Positions 16,143 through 24,141 of a stretch of DNA of 64,000 nt are shown here, piece by piece. Numbering within the stretch: position 1 is the first letter of the stretch; each line of letters starts with the position of its first letter. Under the pieces are notes generated by a model. The model did not search any database and was not told the DNA's origin. It saw only the letters and a list, made by a program, of their open reading frames with translations. Position numbers and translations under genes: made by a program. The DNA comes from Paraburkholderia sp. BCC1886 (GTDB taxonomy: Bacteria; Pseudomonadota; Gammaproteobacteria; Burkholderiales; Burkholderiaceae), in contig NZ_CAAJGK010000033.1 of assembly GCF_900996245.1 (NCBI RefSeq), positions 1 to 64,000 of the forward strand, given 5' to 3'.

Positions 16143-17657
16143 ATGTACGCAGATCGCATTCGTTGCGCCGCTTTGCGCGAGAAGATCACCTCGGCCGCCG
16201 AGGCGGCGCTTCTGATTAAGGACGGCATGCGCGTCGGCGCGAGCGGTTTTACGCGGGCGGGTGACGCCAAAGCGGTGCCGCTCGCACTTGCCGAGCGGGT
16301 GCGGGAGCGAGGCGAATCGCTGCAGATCACGCTGATGACCGGCGCGTCGCTCGGCCACGACGTGGATCGCAAGCTGACCGAGGCGCACGTGCTGGCACGG
16401 CGCCTGCCGTTCCAGGTCGACAAGACCTTGCGCGATGCGATCAACCGTGGCGAGGTGATGTTCGTCGACCAGCATCTGTCGGAAACGGTCGAGATGCTCC
16501 GCGCGAACCAGCTGGGCAAGCTCGACCTTGCGATCGTCGAAGCCGTCGCGATTACCGAAACGGGCGGCATCGTGCCGACGACCTCCGTCGGCAATTCAGC
16601 GAGCTTCGCGATTCTTGCCGAGCAGGTCATCGTCGAAATCAATCTGGCGCAGCCGCTCAGCCTGGAAGGCTTGCACGACATCTGGATTCCGGGGCGGCGT
16701 CCGCATCGCGAGCCGTTGCCGATCCTGGGTCCGCAAGACCGGGTCGGCACGCCGGCGATACAGATTGCGCCGGAGAAGATCGCGGCCATCGTGATCACGA
16801 ACGTGCCCGACAGTTCGTCCACGGTCTTGCCTGCCGATGCCGGAACGCAATCGATTGCGGGCCACCTGATCGAATTCTTCGAGCACGAAGTGGCGCAAGG
16901 ACGCATGCCGAAGCGGCTGCCGCCGCTGCAGGCGGGTATCGGCACGATTGCCAATGCGGTGCTGGCGGGTTTCGTCGATTCGCCGTTCGACGCGTTCGAA
17001 ATCTACTCGGAAGTGTTGCAGGACTCGACCTTCGACCTGATGGACGCCGGCAAGGTGACGTTCGCATCGGGTGCGTCGATTACCTTGTCGGCGGCGCGGC
17101 AGGCGCAGGTGTTCGGTGAACTCGAACGCTACCGCGACCGGCTGGTGTTGCGTCCGCAGGAAGTGAGCAATCATCCGGAAGTGATTCGCCGGCTCGGTCT
17201 GATCGCGTTGAACACTGCGCTGGAGTTCGATATCTACGGCAACGTGAATTCAACGCACGTAGGCGGCACGCACATGATGAACGGCATTGGCGGTTCGGGC
17301 GACTTCGCGCGCAATGCGTCGTGCGCAATTTTCGCGACCAAGTCGACGGCGAAAGACGGTCGTATTTCGAGTGTCGTTCCAATGGTGCCGCATTGCGACC
17401 ATAACGAACACGATGTCGATGTCGTCGTCACGGAGCAGGGGCTGGCCGATCTACGCGGACTCGCGCCGAGAGAGCGGGCGACAGCGATCATCGAGCATTG
17501 TGCCCACCCGTTGTATCGCGATTTGCTGCGTGATTATTACCGTGACGCGCTGAAGAGCGGTGGGCAGACACCGCATCGGCTGGATCAGGCATTCGCGTGG
17601 CATTCGCGTTTGATGGAGACGGGTTCGATGTTGCTGCCGGATGAAATGCTTTTGTGA
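16143..17657 (+). CDS. acetyl-CoA hydrolase/succinyl-CoA:acetate CoA-transferase family
   Basis: A 504-residue family I CoA-transferase of the Ach1/AarC/SucCoA-acetate group. The oxyanion-loop motif LQAGIGTIANAVLAG (GxGxxxNA) and the catalytic glutamate in FEIYSEVLQDS are visible. The C-terminal domain has FDIYGNVNSTHVGGTHMMNG and ends HSRLMETGSMLLP. ATG 16143 follows AAGGAGAGACCGGTTC, a strong ribosome site; the 27-residue upstream extension is not family-like. The enzyme exchanges CoA between acetate and succinate (or propionate). It diverges from the amide operon and could feed succinate into the TCA cycle; that link is speculative. Confidence 0.92.
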   Translation: MYADRIRCAALREKITSAAEAALLIKDGMRVGASGFTRAGDAKAVPLALAERVRERGESLQITLMTGASLGHDVDRKLTEAHVLARRLPFQVDKTLRDAINRGEVMFVDQHLSETVEMLRANQLGKLDLAIVEAVAITETGGIVPTTSVGNSASFAILAEQVIVEINLAQPLSLEGLHDIWIPGRRPHREPLPILGPQDRVGTPAIQIAPEKIAAIVITNVPDSSSTVLPADAGTQSIAGHLIEFFEHEVAQGRMPKRLPPLQAGIGTIANAVLAGFVDSPFDAFEIYSEVLQDSTFDLMDAGKVTFASGASITLSAARQAQVFGELERYRDRLVLRPQEVSNHPEVIRRLGLIALNTALEFDIYGNVNSTHVGGTHMMNGIGGSGDFARNASCAIFATKSTAKDGRISSVVPMVPHCDHNEHDVDVVVTEQGLADLRGLAPRERATAIIEHCAHPLYRDLLRDYYRDALKSGGQTPHRLDQAFAWHSRLMETGSMLLPDEMLL

Positions 17658-17666
17658 ACGTGTTCT

Positions 17667-19085
17667 CTAACGCGGCGATGGATCCAGCCTTGCTTTATGA
17701 GTTTCGACGCCGGACGCGACGCGCCCGCATTCACGTTCGACTTCGGCATCGATATGAGCGGCAAACAGCCGTTCGAAGTCGAAACCTAGCCAGAGCGGAT
17801 CGACCACCTGTGACTCACTCGTCGGCGTCCACGCATGGATGCCCTTCGAGCCGGTCGCATAGAGCCGATGCGCGAAACGGTACAAGCCACTGCTATACGT
17901 GTAGTTCGGGCTGCTGCGCGCTTCGATCAGATCGCAAAGCGCCGATGCCGCGATGCGCGCGCGCATTCCGAACGCGAGCGGCGCGGAGCGCTTGATGACC
18001 AAGGCCCGTGAAAAGTCGATCGACCAGCTTGCCGGCCCGTCCGGAAACACCACGTCGAGCCGATAAACGACGCCTAGCTGCCGGTATTCCCACGCAATGC
18101 GCCGCTGTTCGATCGAGCGTGCAAGGGCGGGAAGCAGCGTGGCATCCATAAACATTTCGATGGTGGCGCGCATGGCGGGAATCGAACAGTCTCGCGGATT
18201 CGCATCGCGTAGCTCCGCGATGGGTCCGGTCGGGTCGAATGCCGTGTCGGCCGAATCGTCTTCGATCATCCGGACGAACGCGGAGGACTGCGCCCGGAGA
18301 TGCAGAACGCCGTACTCGGACTCGATGATATCGCCCGGCTGGGGTGAGACGACGCACGTCTCTTCGAGCATCGAGCGCACATCGCGCGCGAACATCTCGC
18401 GCGTAGCCGGGAACACAAAGCGATTGAGCCACGCGCCTTCGCCTGCGTATTTGTATCCGCAGGCATGGGGAACCACGGCACGCGGTGCGACGAGCCGTAC
18501 GTTGGAAAGAAGCGCGGCGTAGCGCGCGAACGGAAACGAAGTTCTGTCGTTCAAGAGAACTTCGCCTTCCAGTAGAGGTTGCCATGGTGCAAACAGGACG
18601 TCGAAAGGCCCTAGCTTCGCGGTAATTTCGCAGGCCATGGCGCCGTCGATGTTCGTGTCCACCGCGTTCCACACGGTGGCGGTCGAGTCGCGCAGCACCA
18701 GGCCGAATTCCTTGACGCAGGCTTTTGACGGTGTCGCGGTGAGCGTGAGACTGCCGAAGGTGACGCTTTCGTAGCTCGCAAGCGTCCTGCAACGATCGAA
18801 TCCGAGCCGTGCGACCGTCTGTTCGACGAGCGCGTCTTCGGCCGGTATCAGCACGGTGCAGTGACGGTTAAGCTTCGCTAGCGTGCGAACATCGAAATGA
18901 TCCAGATGCCGGTGCGAGATCACGAGAATGTCGAACCGCGGAAGTCTGCTCCAATCCACGTCGCGCCGCGGGCACATGACCGACGTGCGCTCGTAATGAG
19001 GATCCACGAAGACGGGATCCATCAGGACCGTTGGGCCTTGCGTTTCGAAAAGCAGGGACGCATGGCCGGCGATGTGGATTTTCAT
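17667..19085 (-). CDS. metallo-beta-lactamase-fold hydrolase with extra C-terminal domain
   Basis: A 472-residue protein. The N-terminal half is an UlaG/RomA-like metallo-beta-lactamase fold: HIAGHASLLFETQGPTVLMDPVF, then His58-Arg-His60-Leu-Asp62-His63 (HxHxDH), so it should bind two metals. The C-terminal 200 residues (from about 260) have no family I recognise and contain an IPAMRATIEMFMDATLLPAL helix and a VVYRLDVVFPDGPASWSIDF beta segment that looks like a lipid/sterol-carrier-type sheet. It lies 13 bases downstream of the TIR-NTPase gene on the same strand, so the two are probably co-transcribed. Its substrate is unknown. Confidence 0.82.
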   Translation of the reverse strand: MKIHIAGHASLLFETQGPTVLMDPVFVDPHYERTSVMCPRRDVDWSRLPRFDILVISHRHLDHFDVRTLAKLNRHCTVLIPAEDALVEQTVARLGFDRCRTLASYESVTFGSLTLTATPSKACVKEFGLVLRDSTATVWNAVDTNIDGAMACEITAKLGPFDVLFAPWQPLLEGEVLLNDRTSFPFARYAALLSNVRLVAPRAVVPHACGYKYAGEGAWLNRFVFPATREMFARDVRSMLEETCVVSPQPGDIIESEYGVLHLRAQSSAFVRMIEDDSADTAFDPTGPIAELRDANPRDCSIPAMRATIEMFMDATLLPALARSIEQRRIAWEYRQLGVVYRLDVVFPDGPASWSIDFSRALVIKRSAPLAFGMRARIAASALCDLIEARSSPNYTYSSGLYRFAHRLYATGSKGIHAWTPTSESQVVDPLWLGFDFERLFAAHIDAEVERECGRVASGVETHKARLDPSPR

Positions 19086-19098
19086 CCTGGGCCTGCGG

Positions 19099-22000
19099 CT
19101 ACTGGAGTCGTTCGATGATGGCGTCGAGGGCTTCTTTCCCCGAGCGCGGCCTCAAGGTGTCGGCGAACCAAGCGAGGATGTCGGTCGTATACAACTGGAA
19201 CTGCGTGAGTTTCTGGATGAGTGCGATTTCGGATTGCCCTGCCGGACAATCCGGATCGTTCGACAAGGCAGCGCGGGCACGTCTGAGCTCCCCAGCCCAA
19301 TAGATGCCGTAAGCCCGCCGGACTTCGAAGTCGCCGATCGGAAGCGGCCCTACCACGAGCGCCATGATGCGTTGCATGAGGTTCTTTCCCTGACCCATAC
19401 TCGTTTGCCACATGTACAGCAGTTCGGTCATGCAATTTATCGAGCGGAGGTATTCGTCACTGAGAACGACGATCGTATGTTCGGAGGCACCGATCTGCCG
19501 CATGAATTCGTCGATCGAATCGCCGGCATGCATCTGGTTGACGTCGCGTATTGGCCAGAAATCGGCGGGCGCCTCACGCATCAACTGATCGACTGCGGCG
19601 ATACTTTCCTGCGTCCATCGATACGACACGTAGACCTTCGGTCGGGGGAAGACTGATTCCAGCAGCTTCATCGCAACGCCGCTCTTATCGACTGCGCGCA
19701 AGGCCTTGAGACGACGCTCCAGGCGCTTGCGCGTACCGGCGCCAAACGATTCCAGCGAAGCGACCGCGTAAGCCTCTTTCGCAAGCGCCAGATAGCTGGC
19801 GTCGCTGCAGCACGCGAGCCCGGCCAGCGCGAGTGCGTGGGCGCCCAGCGCTTCGACGTTCGTGCTGCAACGGCCCAGATATAGCTCGGCGCGAAGCCGG
19901 GCTCGCTCGAATGCACGTCGTGCTTTGTCAGGCCGCTTGTCGCCGAGATGACTCGTGCCGAGCAGGTTATCGACTGTCCAGTCGTTACTGTCTGCCGTAT
20001 CTGCATCGGGCAGGATCGCAAGGGATTCTTTCCCTTGCGGCAACCGGGCAAGGGCAATCTCTGCGCGTACGCGGAGGTACTGGATGTCCGGAAACCGCAA
20101 TTCCCTGACGAGGTTCCACGCTTCTTCAGCGGCAACCTGTGCATCCTCCAGTCTGCCAGCAGCGAGCAGTATGTCGGCGTATCCCCGCGTGCAATAGGCA
20201 ACGCCTGCCAGGTCACCTATCTTCTCGTTAATGGCCCTGGCTTGACGCACGAAATCCATCGCGTCATCCAGATGATCGAGCGCTGCGGCGTGCCAGGCGC
20301 GCTCGGCTAGATGGAGCGCACGCAATCGGGCGTTCCGATTGTTTCTCGACAATTCGAGAGCGGTCTCGATCTGTATTCCAGCCCGCTTCATGTCGCCCAT
20401 GGCCGAATAAATGAGCGCGAAATCGAGCGTCGCGCTTTCAATCAGGCTGGCGTCGGCAGAGTCCATTGCAAGCGCATACGCGCGCCGTTGGCTCTCGAGC
20501 GATTCGGCAAGAAAGCCTAGTTCGAACTCGCACCCCACGATGTTATGCAGGGCGAACGCTCTGCGATATTTGTCATCGGGGAGTGCGGAGGCGAGCTTCT
20601 TCTCAAAGTCGCGTGCGGCCTTTAGCGTTTCTTGGGTGACTCCGCGGTATAGGCCGAACCGGATCAGGCGCCCTGTCGATTCCAGTCGTTCTTCTTCACT
20701 CGCGCCGATGCGCGACAGCATCGCGTCGATTTCCGTCTGAATCTGGAAGGCCTCGACGACTTCGCCCATGCACCAGAGTGCATCCGCGCGGTAATGCAAT
20801 GCCCGGGCTGTCACCCGGAGATCGCCGGGTTCGGCGCTCAGCCATCGCGCCAGTTCTGCAAGGCGCAGATAGAAGCCGTGGTGAGTCAGGAAGGGGGCGA
20901 TTCTTTCCAGAACGGCGAGCGCCTCCGCCCGAGCGCCGCTTTGCAGATACAGCTTGAATTGGGCAAATTGCGGCTGCAAGTCGCCCTCCGTGCGGCATGC
21001 TTCGGTCGGCAATTCCTTTTGCGCGAAGTACCCGGCGGCATGGTGGCGTAATTGCACGACCCGATCGGCCTGCAGCACGCCCAGCGCATAGTCGCGGTCG
21101 ATCTTGTGAAGATGGAAAAGACCCAGATCGAGCGCAATGAGGTGCGACTCCAATAATGGTCTCAACACATCGGCCGCGCGCAGGCCGGACGGCCATTTCT
21201 CGAGTAAAAAGTCGATTGCCTCCATCGGAACGGGTTCTTCGTAAGCGGAGACCGCCTGCATCACCAACTGCTGGTCGGGTGAGAGGCGGCGGAACGCTTC
21301 GCCGACCACCAGGTTCAGCAACGACTCGCACTCCGTCGGAACCTGCCCGGACTCGACAGCACGTTCCAGTTGTTCTGTCAGTCTTTCTACATCTAGGAGT
21401 GGATCGTTCCTCAGCATGCTGAAGAAGCGCTCGATGGCGAGCGGATAGCCGTGGGTGACCGAAAGCACACGCTCGAGCAACGCTTGTGGCGCCCTTTTCA
21501 AACCGAAACGGGCGTCCTGGTCCATGTTGCGTAGCAGCTTTTCGCCATGAGGCGAACCAAGGCCGTCGGCAAGCGCAAGCAGCCTGTAACCCGGCAAACT
21601 GAAGCGCTTCAACACATCGGGCAACCGCGTCGTCGTTAATATCACCTTGAACGGGTGCGGCTTGCCGGACGCGACGAAGGCGAGAAAATCGGTGGTCTGA
21701 AGGTCGGTCTGGCGGGACTTCTCCTCGACGACGTGTTCGAACTTGTCGATCACGATCAGACAAGGCATGTCGTCGAGATCTGCAGCGAGCTCGGTCAGAA
21801 CGGCGCCGACAGTCGGAACGCTATCGCCCAGCGGTGCGTCGATGTCGCGCTGACGACTGCCCCCCAGTTCGGCAACCAGTCGATCCCGAATCGTCGTGAA
21901 GATGGTCGAGTTGGTGGTTTCCGCGTCCACGTAAATCAACAGCCTGCCGCGTTCGCTGCCGTCGACCGTCGCGTCGTTCATGCGGCGCAGCGCGCGCCCG

Positions 22001-22215
22001 ACGAGCGCGCTTTTGCCTACGCCGTGGCGCCCGTGCAAGGCGAGGATGCACCCGCAGTCGTCTTCCAGAAACTGGATAACGTTCTTCGTTTCTTCGATGC
22101 GGTCGGTGAAATAGGCGGGTACCTTCAATTGGGGGTAATGCACGTGAAGCGGCTTTTTGGTGCGCTGACCGCGTTTGCTGGAAGAACGGTCGTTATGCGT
22201 CGCATCTTCGCGCAT
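19099..22215 (-). CDS. STAND-type NTPase with TPR repeats and C-terminal TIR domain
   Basis: A 1038-residue signalling protein. ATG 22215 follows GAGAGGAGACTTCA; a 24-residue extension to 22287 lies in another overlapping frame region and is not favoured. Residues 62-69 are Walker A (GRHGVGKS), about 153-160 Walker B (LIVIDKFE), and ILTTTRLPD near 192 is an NB-ARC-like arginine motif. From about 430 to 830 are helical TPR-like repeats. From about 858 comes a TIR domain: PKVYVSYRWTQES, TIVVLSDEYLRSINC, then MTEL with the putative catalytic Glu near 931, so NAD hydrolysis is plausible. TIR-STAND proteins are sensors that oligomerise on activation. Its neighbours suggest a link to the divergent radical SAM/peptide pair. 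Confidence 0.9.
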   Translation of the reverse strand: MREDATHNDRSSSKRGQRTKKPLHVHYPQLKVPAYFTDRIEETKNVIQFLEDDCGCILALHGRHGVGKSALVGRALRRMNDATVDGSERGRLLIYVDAETTNSTIFTTIRDRLVAELGGSRQRDIDAPLGDSVPTVGAVLTELAADLDDMPCLIVIDKFEHVVEEKSRQTDLQTTDFLAFVASGKPHPFKVILTTTRLPDVLKRFSLPGYRLLALADGLGSPHGEKLLRNMDQDARFGLKRAPQALLERVLSVTHGYPLAIERFFSMLRNDPLLDVERLTEQLERAVESGQVPTECESLLNLVVGEAFRRLSPDQQLVMQAVSAYEEPVPMEAIDFLLEKWPSGLRAADVLRPLLESHLIALDLGLFHLHKIDRDYALGVLQADRVVQLRHHAAGYFAQKELPTEACRTEGDLQPQFAQFKLYLQSGARAEALAVLERIAPFLTHHGFYLRLAELARWLSAEPGDLRVTARALHYRADALWCMGEVVEAFQIQTEIDAMLSRIGASEEERLESTGRLIRFGLYRGVTQETLKAARDFEKKLASALPDDKYRRAFALHNIVGCEFELGFLAESLESQRRAYALAMDSADASLIESATLDFALIYSAMGDMKRAGIQIETALELSRNNRNARLRALHLAERAWHAAALDHLDDAMDFVRQARAINEKIGDLAGVAYCTRGYADILLAAGRLEDAQVAAEEAWNLVRELRFPDIQYLRVRAEIALARLPQGKESLAILPDADTADSNDWTVDNLLGTSHLGDKRPDKARRAFERARLRAELYLGRCSTNVEALGAHALALAGLACCSDASYLALAKEAYAVASLESFGAGTRKRLERRLKALRAVDKSGVAMKLLESVFPRPKVYVSYRWTQESIAAVDQLMREAPADFWPIRDVNQMHAGDSIDEFMRQIGASEHTIVVLSDEYLRSINCMTELLYMWQTSMGQGKNLMQRIMALVVGPLPIGDFEVRRAYGIYWAGELRRARAALSNDPDCPAGQSEIALIQKLTQFQLYTTDILAWFADTLRPRSGKEALDAIIERLQ

Positions 22216-22423
22216 TGAAGTCTCCTCTCTTGACGCCCTGATTAACGCTGCGATTGCTGTCGTCGAACGCCGGTCGTTCCACTTCATTCACCCTCGGCTT
22301 ATCGTGCAGCGCTATTGCCCTGCAATACAGGAGCAAATACGGCGCGAGTGCGTTGAGCGAGGTTTTGTCGCGTATGGACAGATCGAACAGCGGATACTCG
22401 CTTAGCGCTTGCGGGGGCGGCAC
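22193..22423 (-). CDS. candidate small ORF overlapping the TIR-NTPase start
   Basis: An in-frame stretch of up to 76 residues starting at GTG 22423 and overlapping the first bases of the TIR-NTPase gene. Codon third positions are mostly G or C, as in real genes here. The readable protein includes LSEYPLFDLSIRDKTSLNAL and APYLLLYCRAIALHDKPRV and looks protein-like. The open frame continues upstream as an acidic stretch (PDEVDETD) to a stop but has no ATG, and the ribosome site is weak. It may be a leader or antitoxin-like partner of the TIR protein, or a degraded remnant. Confidence 0.35.
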   Translation of the reverse strand: MPPPQALSEYPLFDLSIRDKTSLNALAPYLLLYCRAIALHDKPRVNEVERPAFDDSNRSVNQGVKRGDFNARRCDA

Positions 22424-22601
22424 GTCGGTTTCATCAACCTCATCCGGCGATGCCGCGCTCCCTGATTTGTAGCATAGCTAATAGAAGGTTCAAGCTTTCT
22501 TCAAAACCTCCGAAGTAATGTTGCTGCCGCACCAGACTCGTTCGGGGCGTGAAAAACGCCCGGACCGACCCATTATCGTGACTGCACAAAGAGGAGTCGA
22601 A
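22216..22601. other. divergent intergenic region between TIR-NTPase and peptide gene
   Basis: This region separates the TIR-NTPase operon (minus) from the peptide/maturase operon (plus) and must hold both promoters. It contains most of the small ORF ending at 22193, a more AT-rich stretch near 22465-22525, and a GGGCGT-GAAAA-ACGCCC hairpin just upstream of the peptide gene. No regulator gene is adjacent. I could not identify a confident -35/-10 pair by eye. Confidence 0.5.
22545..22561 (+). promoter_or_regulatory. GAAAA-loop hairpin in peptide 5' leader
   Basis: GGGCGT and ACGCCC form a perfect 6-bp stem around a GAAAA loop, about 40 bases before the precursor ATG. It is not followed by a T run, so it is not a standard terminator. 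It could stabilise the 5' end of the peptide mRNA or be a protein binding site. The structure is seen in sequence; its function is unknown. Confidence 0.4.
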
Positions 22602-22769
22602 ATGAAAAACGTCAACGCAGCGAGACCCGACGTCATGAAAATCGTTGCAAACGCCAGGGCCGCGTTCGAGCAGGGAAAATTGAAAACGTATGGCCCACTG
22701 CGGGCAGCCGGAACGGGATATGGCTATTCCACATCGATGGTGTCGTGGGGGCCGATGATGCGCAAGTAA
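22602..22769 (+). CDS. candidate RiPP precursor peptide, 55 residues
   Basis: A short gene with an excellent ribosome site (AAAGAGGAGTCGAA before ATG 22602). The N-terminal half, MKNVNAARPDVMKIVANARA, is helical and leader-like. The C-terminal half (from Thr29) is rich in glycine and aromatics: Tyr30, Tyr40, Tyr42 and Trp49, with two aromatic-Gly-Pro motifs (Tyr30-Gly31-Pro32 and Trp49-Gly50-Pro51) and a basic MMRK end. It has no cysteine. It lies 113 bases upstream of a radical SAM/SPASM maturase on the same strand. Precursor status is inferred from size, composition and position; no family is recognised. Confidence 0.75.
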   Translation: MKNVNAARPDVMKIVANARAAFEQGKLKTYGPLRAAGTGYGYSTSMVSWGPMMRK

Positions 22770-22790
22770 AGTAAAGCTGGCCCGTAGAAC

Positions 22791-22823
22791 GCGTCACTCG
22801 CTTTTTGAAAAGGCGGGTGACGC
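22791..22823 (+). terminator. strong hairpin between precursor and maturase genes (attenuator-like)
   Basis: A GCGTCACTCGC arm and a GCGGGTGACGC arm pair over 11 bp (one T-G wobble). The stem then continues through a bulged G with TTTT pairing to AAAA around a TG tip. It sits 22 bases after the peptide stop and about 60 bases before the maturase start. There is no downstream T run, so it is more likely a partial terminator or mRNA-stability element than a full stop. Such structures let a RiPP precursor be made in excess over its modifying enzyme. Confidence 0.6.
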
Positions 22824-22882
22824 GCGCGGGCATCGGCATGCGGCTTCCGGCCCAACCCGGTCGACCAGCACGCGGAGAGACC

Positions 22883-24121
22883 ATGTTGATTCAACGATCG
22901 GTTTCAGAAGAGCAACCGTCTACGGGTGGCGCCCTCGCCCCTGTCGAGATGGTCGTGCTGCAAGGCACGTCGTTTTGCAATCTCAATTGCTCTTACTGTT
23001 ATTTGAGCGAGGCGTCCCGCAAGAACACTGCGAAGATGGAAATCGCCACCCTCAGGACGCTTTTCGAGCGCATTCTTTATAGCGGTCATCTCGGCGAATC
23101 TCTACGTGTCAGCTGGCATTCGGGCGAACCGTTCGTGTTGAAGCCCGCTTATTATCGCGAAGCAATCGGGACGATTCTCGCCATACGAGACGCGGCACTC
23201 GGACCGAACTTCGACATCCAGTTCGACTTCCAGACCAACGGCACGCTAATCGACCAGCGTTGGTGCGACTTCCTCAAAGAGTTCGAGGACATCGTCAGCA
23301 TCGGCATCAGTTGCGACGGGCCGGCCTACCTGCACGATGCGCATCGGCGAAGCTGGACCCACAAGCCGACGCACGAGCGCACGCTGGCGGGCATGGAACT
23401 GATGCGTCGCAACGGACTTCAGTTCGACGCGATTGCGGTCGTATCGCGCGACGGCTTCGAGCATCCCGAAGCGCTGGTGGAGTTTTTCGCGACGTTCGCC
23501 GGCAGCATCCGCGACTTTCATTTCAACCTGCACGATGAACTCGACCTGATCTCCTGCGAGGCGGACTCCGTCGACGAATTCGCCGAACGCTATCGTCACT
23601 TCCTGTTCAGGATGCTGGCGGCTTATGCCCGCTGCGAACAGAATGGCCAGCATCTGAACATCCGCAACTTCGCAAGCTTCTATGAGCGCGTCTTCTCGAC
23701 GCGAAATGACAAACCGCTTTACGACGCACGCAATATGAGCAGGCCGTTCAGAACACTAAACGTGATGTCCAATGGCGACGTGTCCACGTTCTATGCGGGT
23801 CTCACCGGCGACGAATGCGGCGATCTTTACGGAGACGGCCGAGGCTTTGTATTGGGCAATCTGCTGCGCACGAGCCTGGACGACATTGCCGGGTCGCCGA
23901 AGCTTCAGCGCGTGGCCGCGGATTTCGAGTCGAGCCATGCCGCGTGCGAGCGGGACTGCAGCTATTACGACATGTGCGCCGGCGGCTATAACCTGGTGAA
24001 GTTCAAGCGCCACGGTGTATTCGACGTCACGCAAACGCCGGAGTGTTTCGTCCACGTGAAGACGTTCACCGACGCGTTACTGGACGACATGAATAAGGGC
24101 GGCGCGCAGCGCTTCTTCTAG
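22883..24121 (+). CDS. radical SAM/SPASM peptide maturase
   Basis: A 412-residue radical SAM enzyme. The cluster motif CxxxCxxC is Cys32, Cys36 and Cys39 in GTSFCNLNCSYCYLSE. WHSGEPFVLKPAYY and DFQTNGTLIDQRWCDFLKE are classic for anSME/GrrM/FxsB-like peptide maturases. The SPASM domain has Cys312, then Cys355, Cys359, Cys365 (ACERDCSYYDMCAGGYN) and Cys388, enough for auxiliary 4Fe-4S clusters. ATG 22883 follows GCGGAGAGACC. Relatives install C-C cyclophane or thioether crosslinks on short peptides. The peptide immediately upstream is the expected substrate; the exact chemistry is not readable. Confidence 0.92.
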   Translation: MLIQRSVSEEQPSTGGALAPVEMVVLQGTSFCNLNCSYCYLSEASRKNTAKMEIATLRTLFERILYSGHLGESLRVSWHSGEPFVLKPAYYREAIGTILAIRDAALGPNFDIQFDFQTNGTLIDQRWCDFLKEFEDIVSIGISCDGPAYLHDAHRRSWTHKPTHERTLAGMELMRRNGLQFDAIAVVSRDGFEHPEALVEFFATFAGSIRDFHFNLHDELDLISCEADSVDEFAERYRHFLFRMLAAYARCEQNGQHLNIRNFASFYERVFSTRNDKPLYDARNMSRPFRTLNVMSNGDVSTFYAGLTGDECGDLYGDGRGFVLGNLLRTSLDDIAGSPKLQRVAADFESSHAACERDCSYYDMCAGGYNLVKFKRHGVFDVTQTPECFVHVKTFTDALLDDMNKGGAQRFF

Positions 24122-24141
24122 CTGAGTTTTATGGACGGCCT

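Noticed and set aside
22216-22287. 24-residue N-terminal extension of the TIR-NTPase
   Set aside because: ATG 22215 has a much better ribosome site (GAGAGGAGACTTCA), and the extension has no conserved feature.
22602-22769. Calling the peptide a classical triceptide (aromatic-X-Asn/Arg/Lys cyclophane)
   Set aside because: The aromatic motifs are followed by Gly-Pro, Gly-Tyr or Ser-Thr, which do not match the usual third residues, so only a general radical SAM RiPP is claimed.
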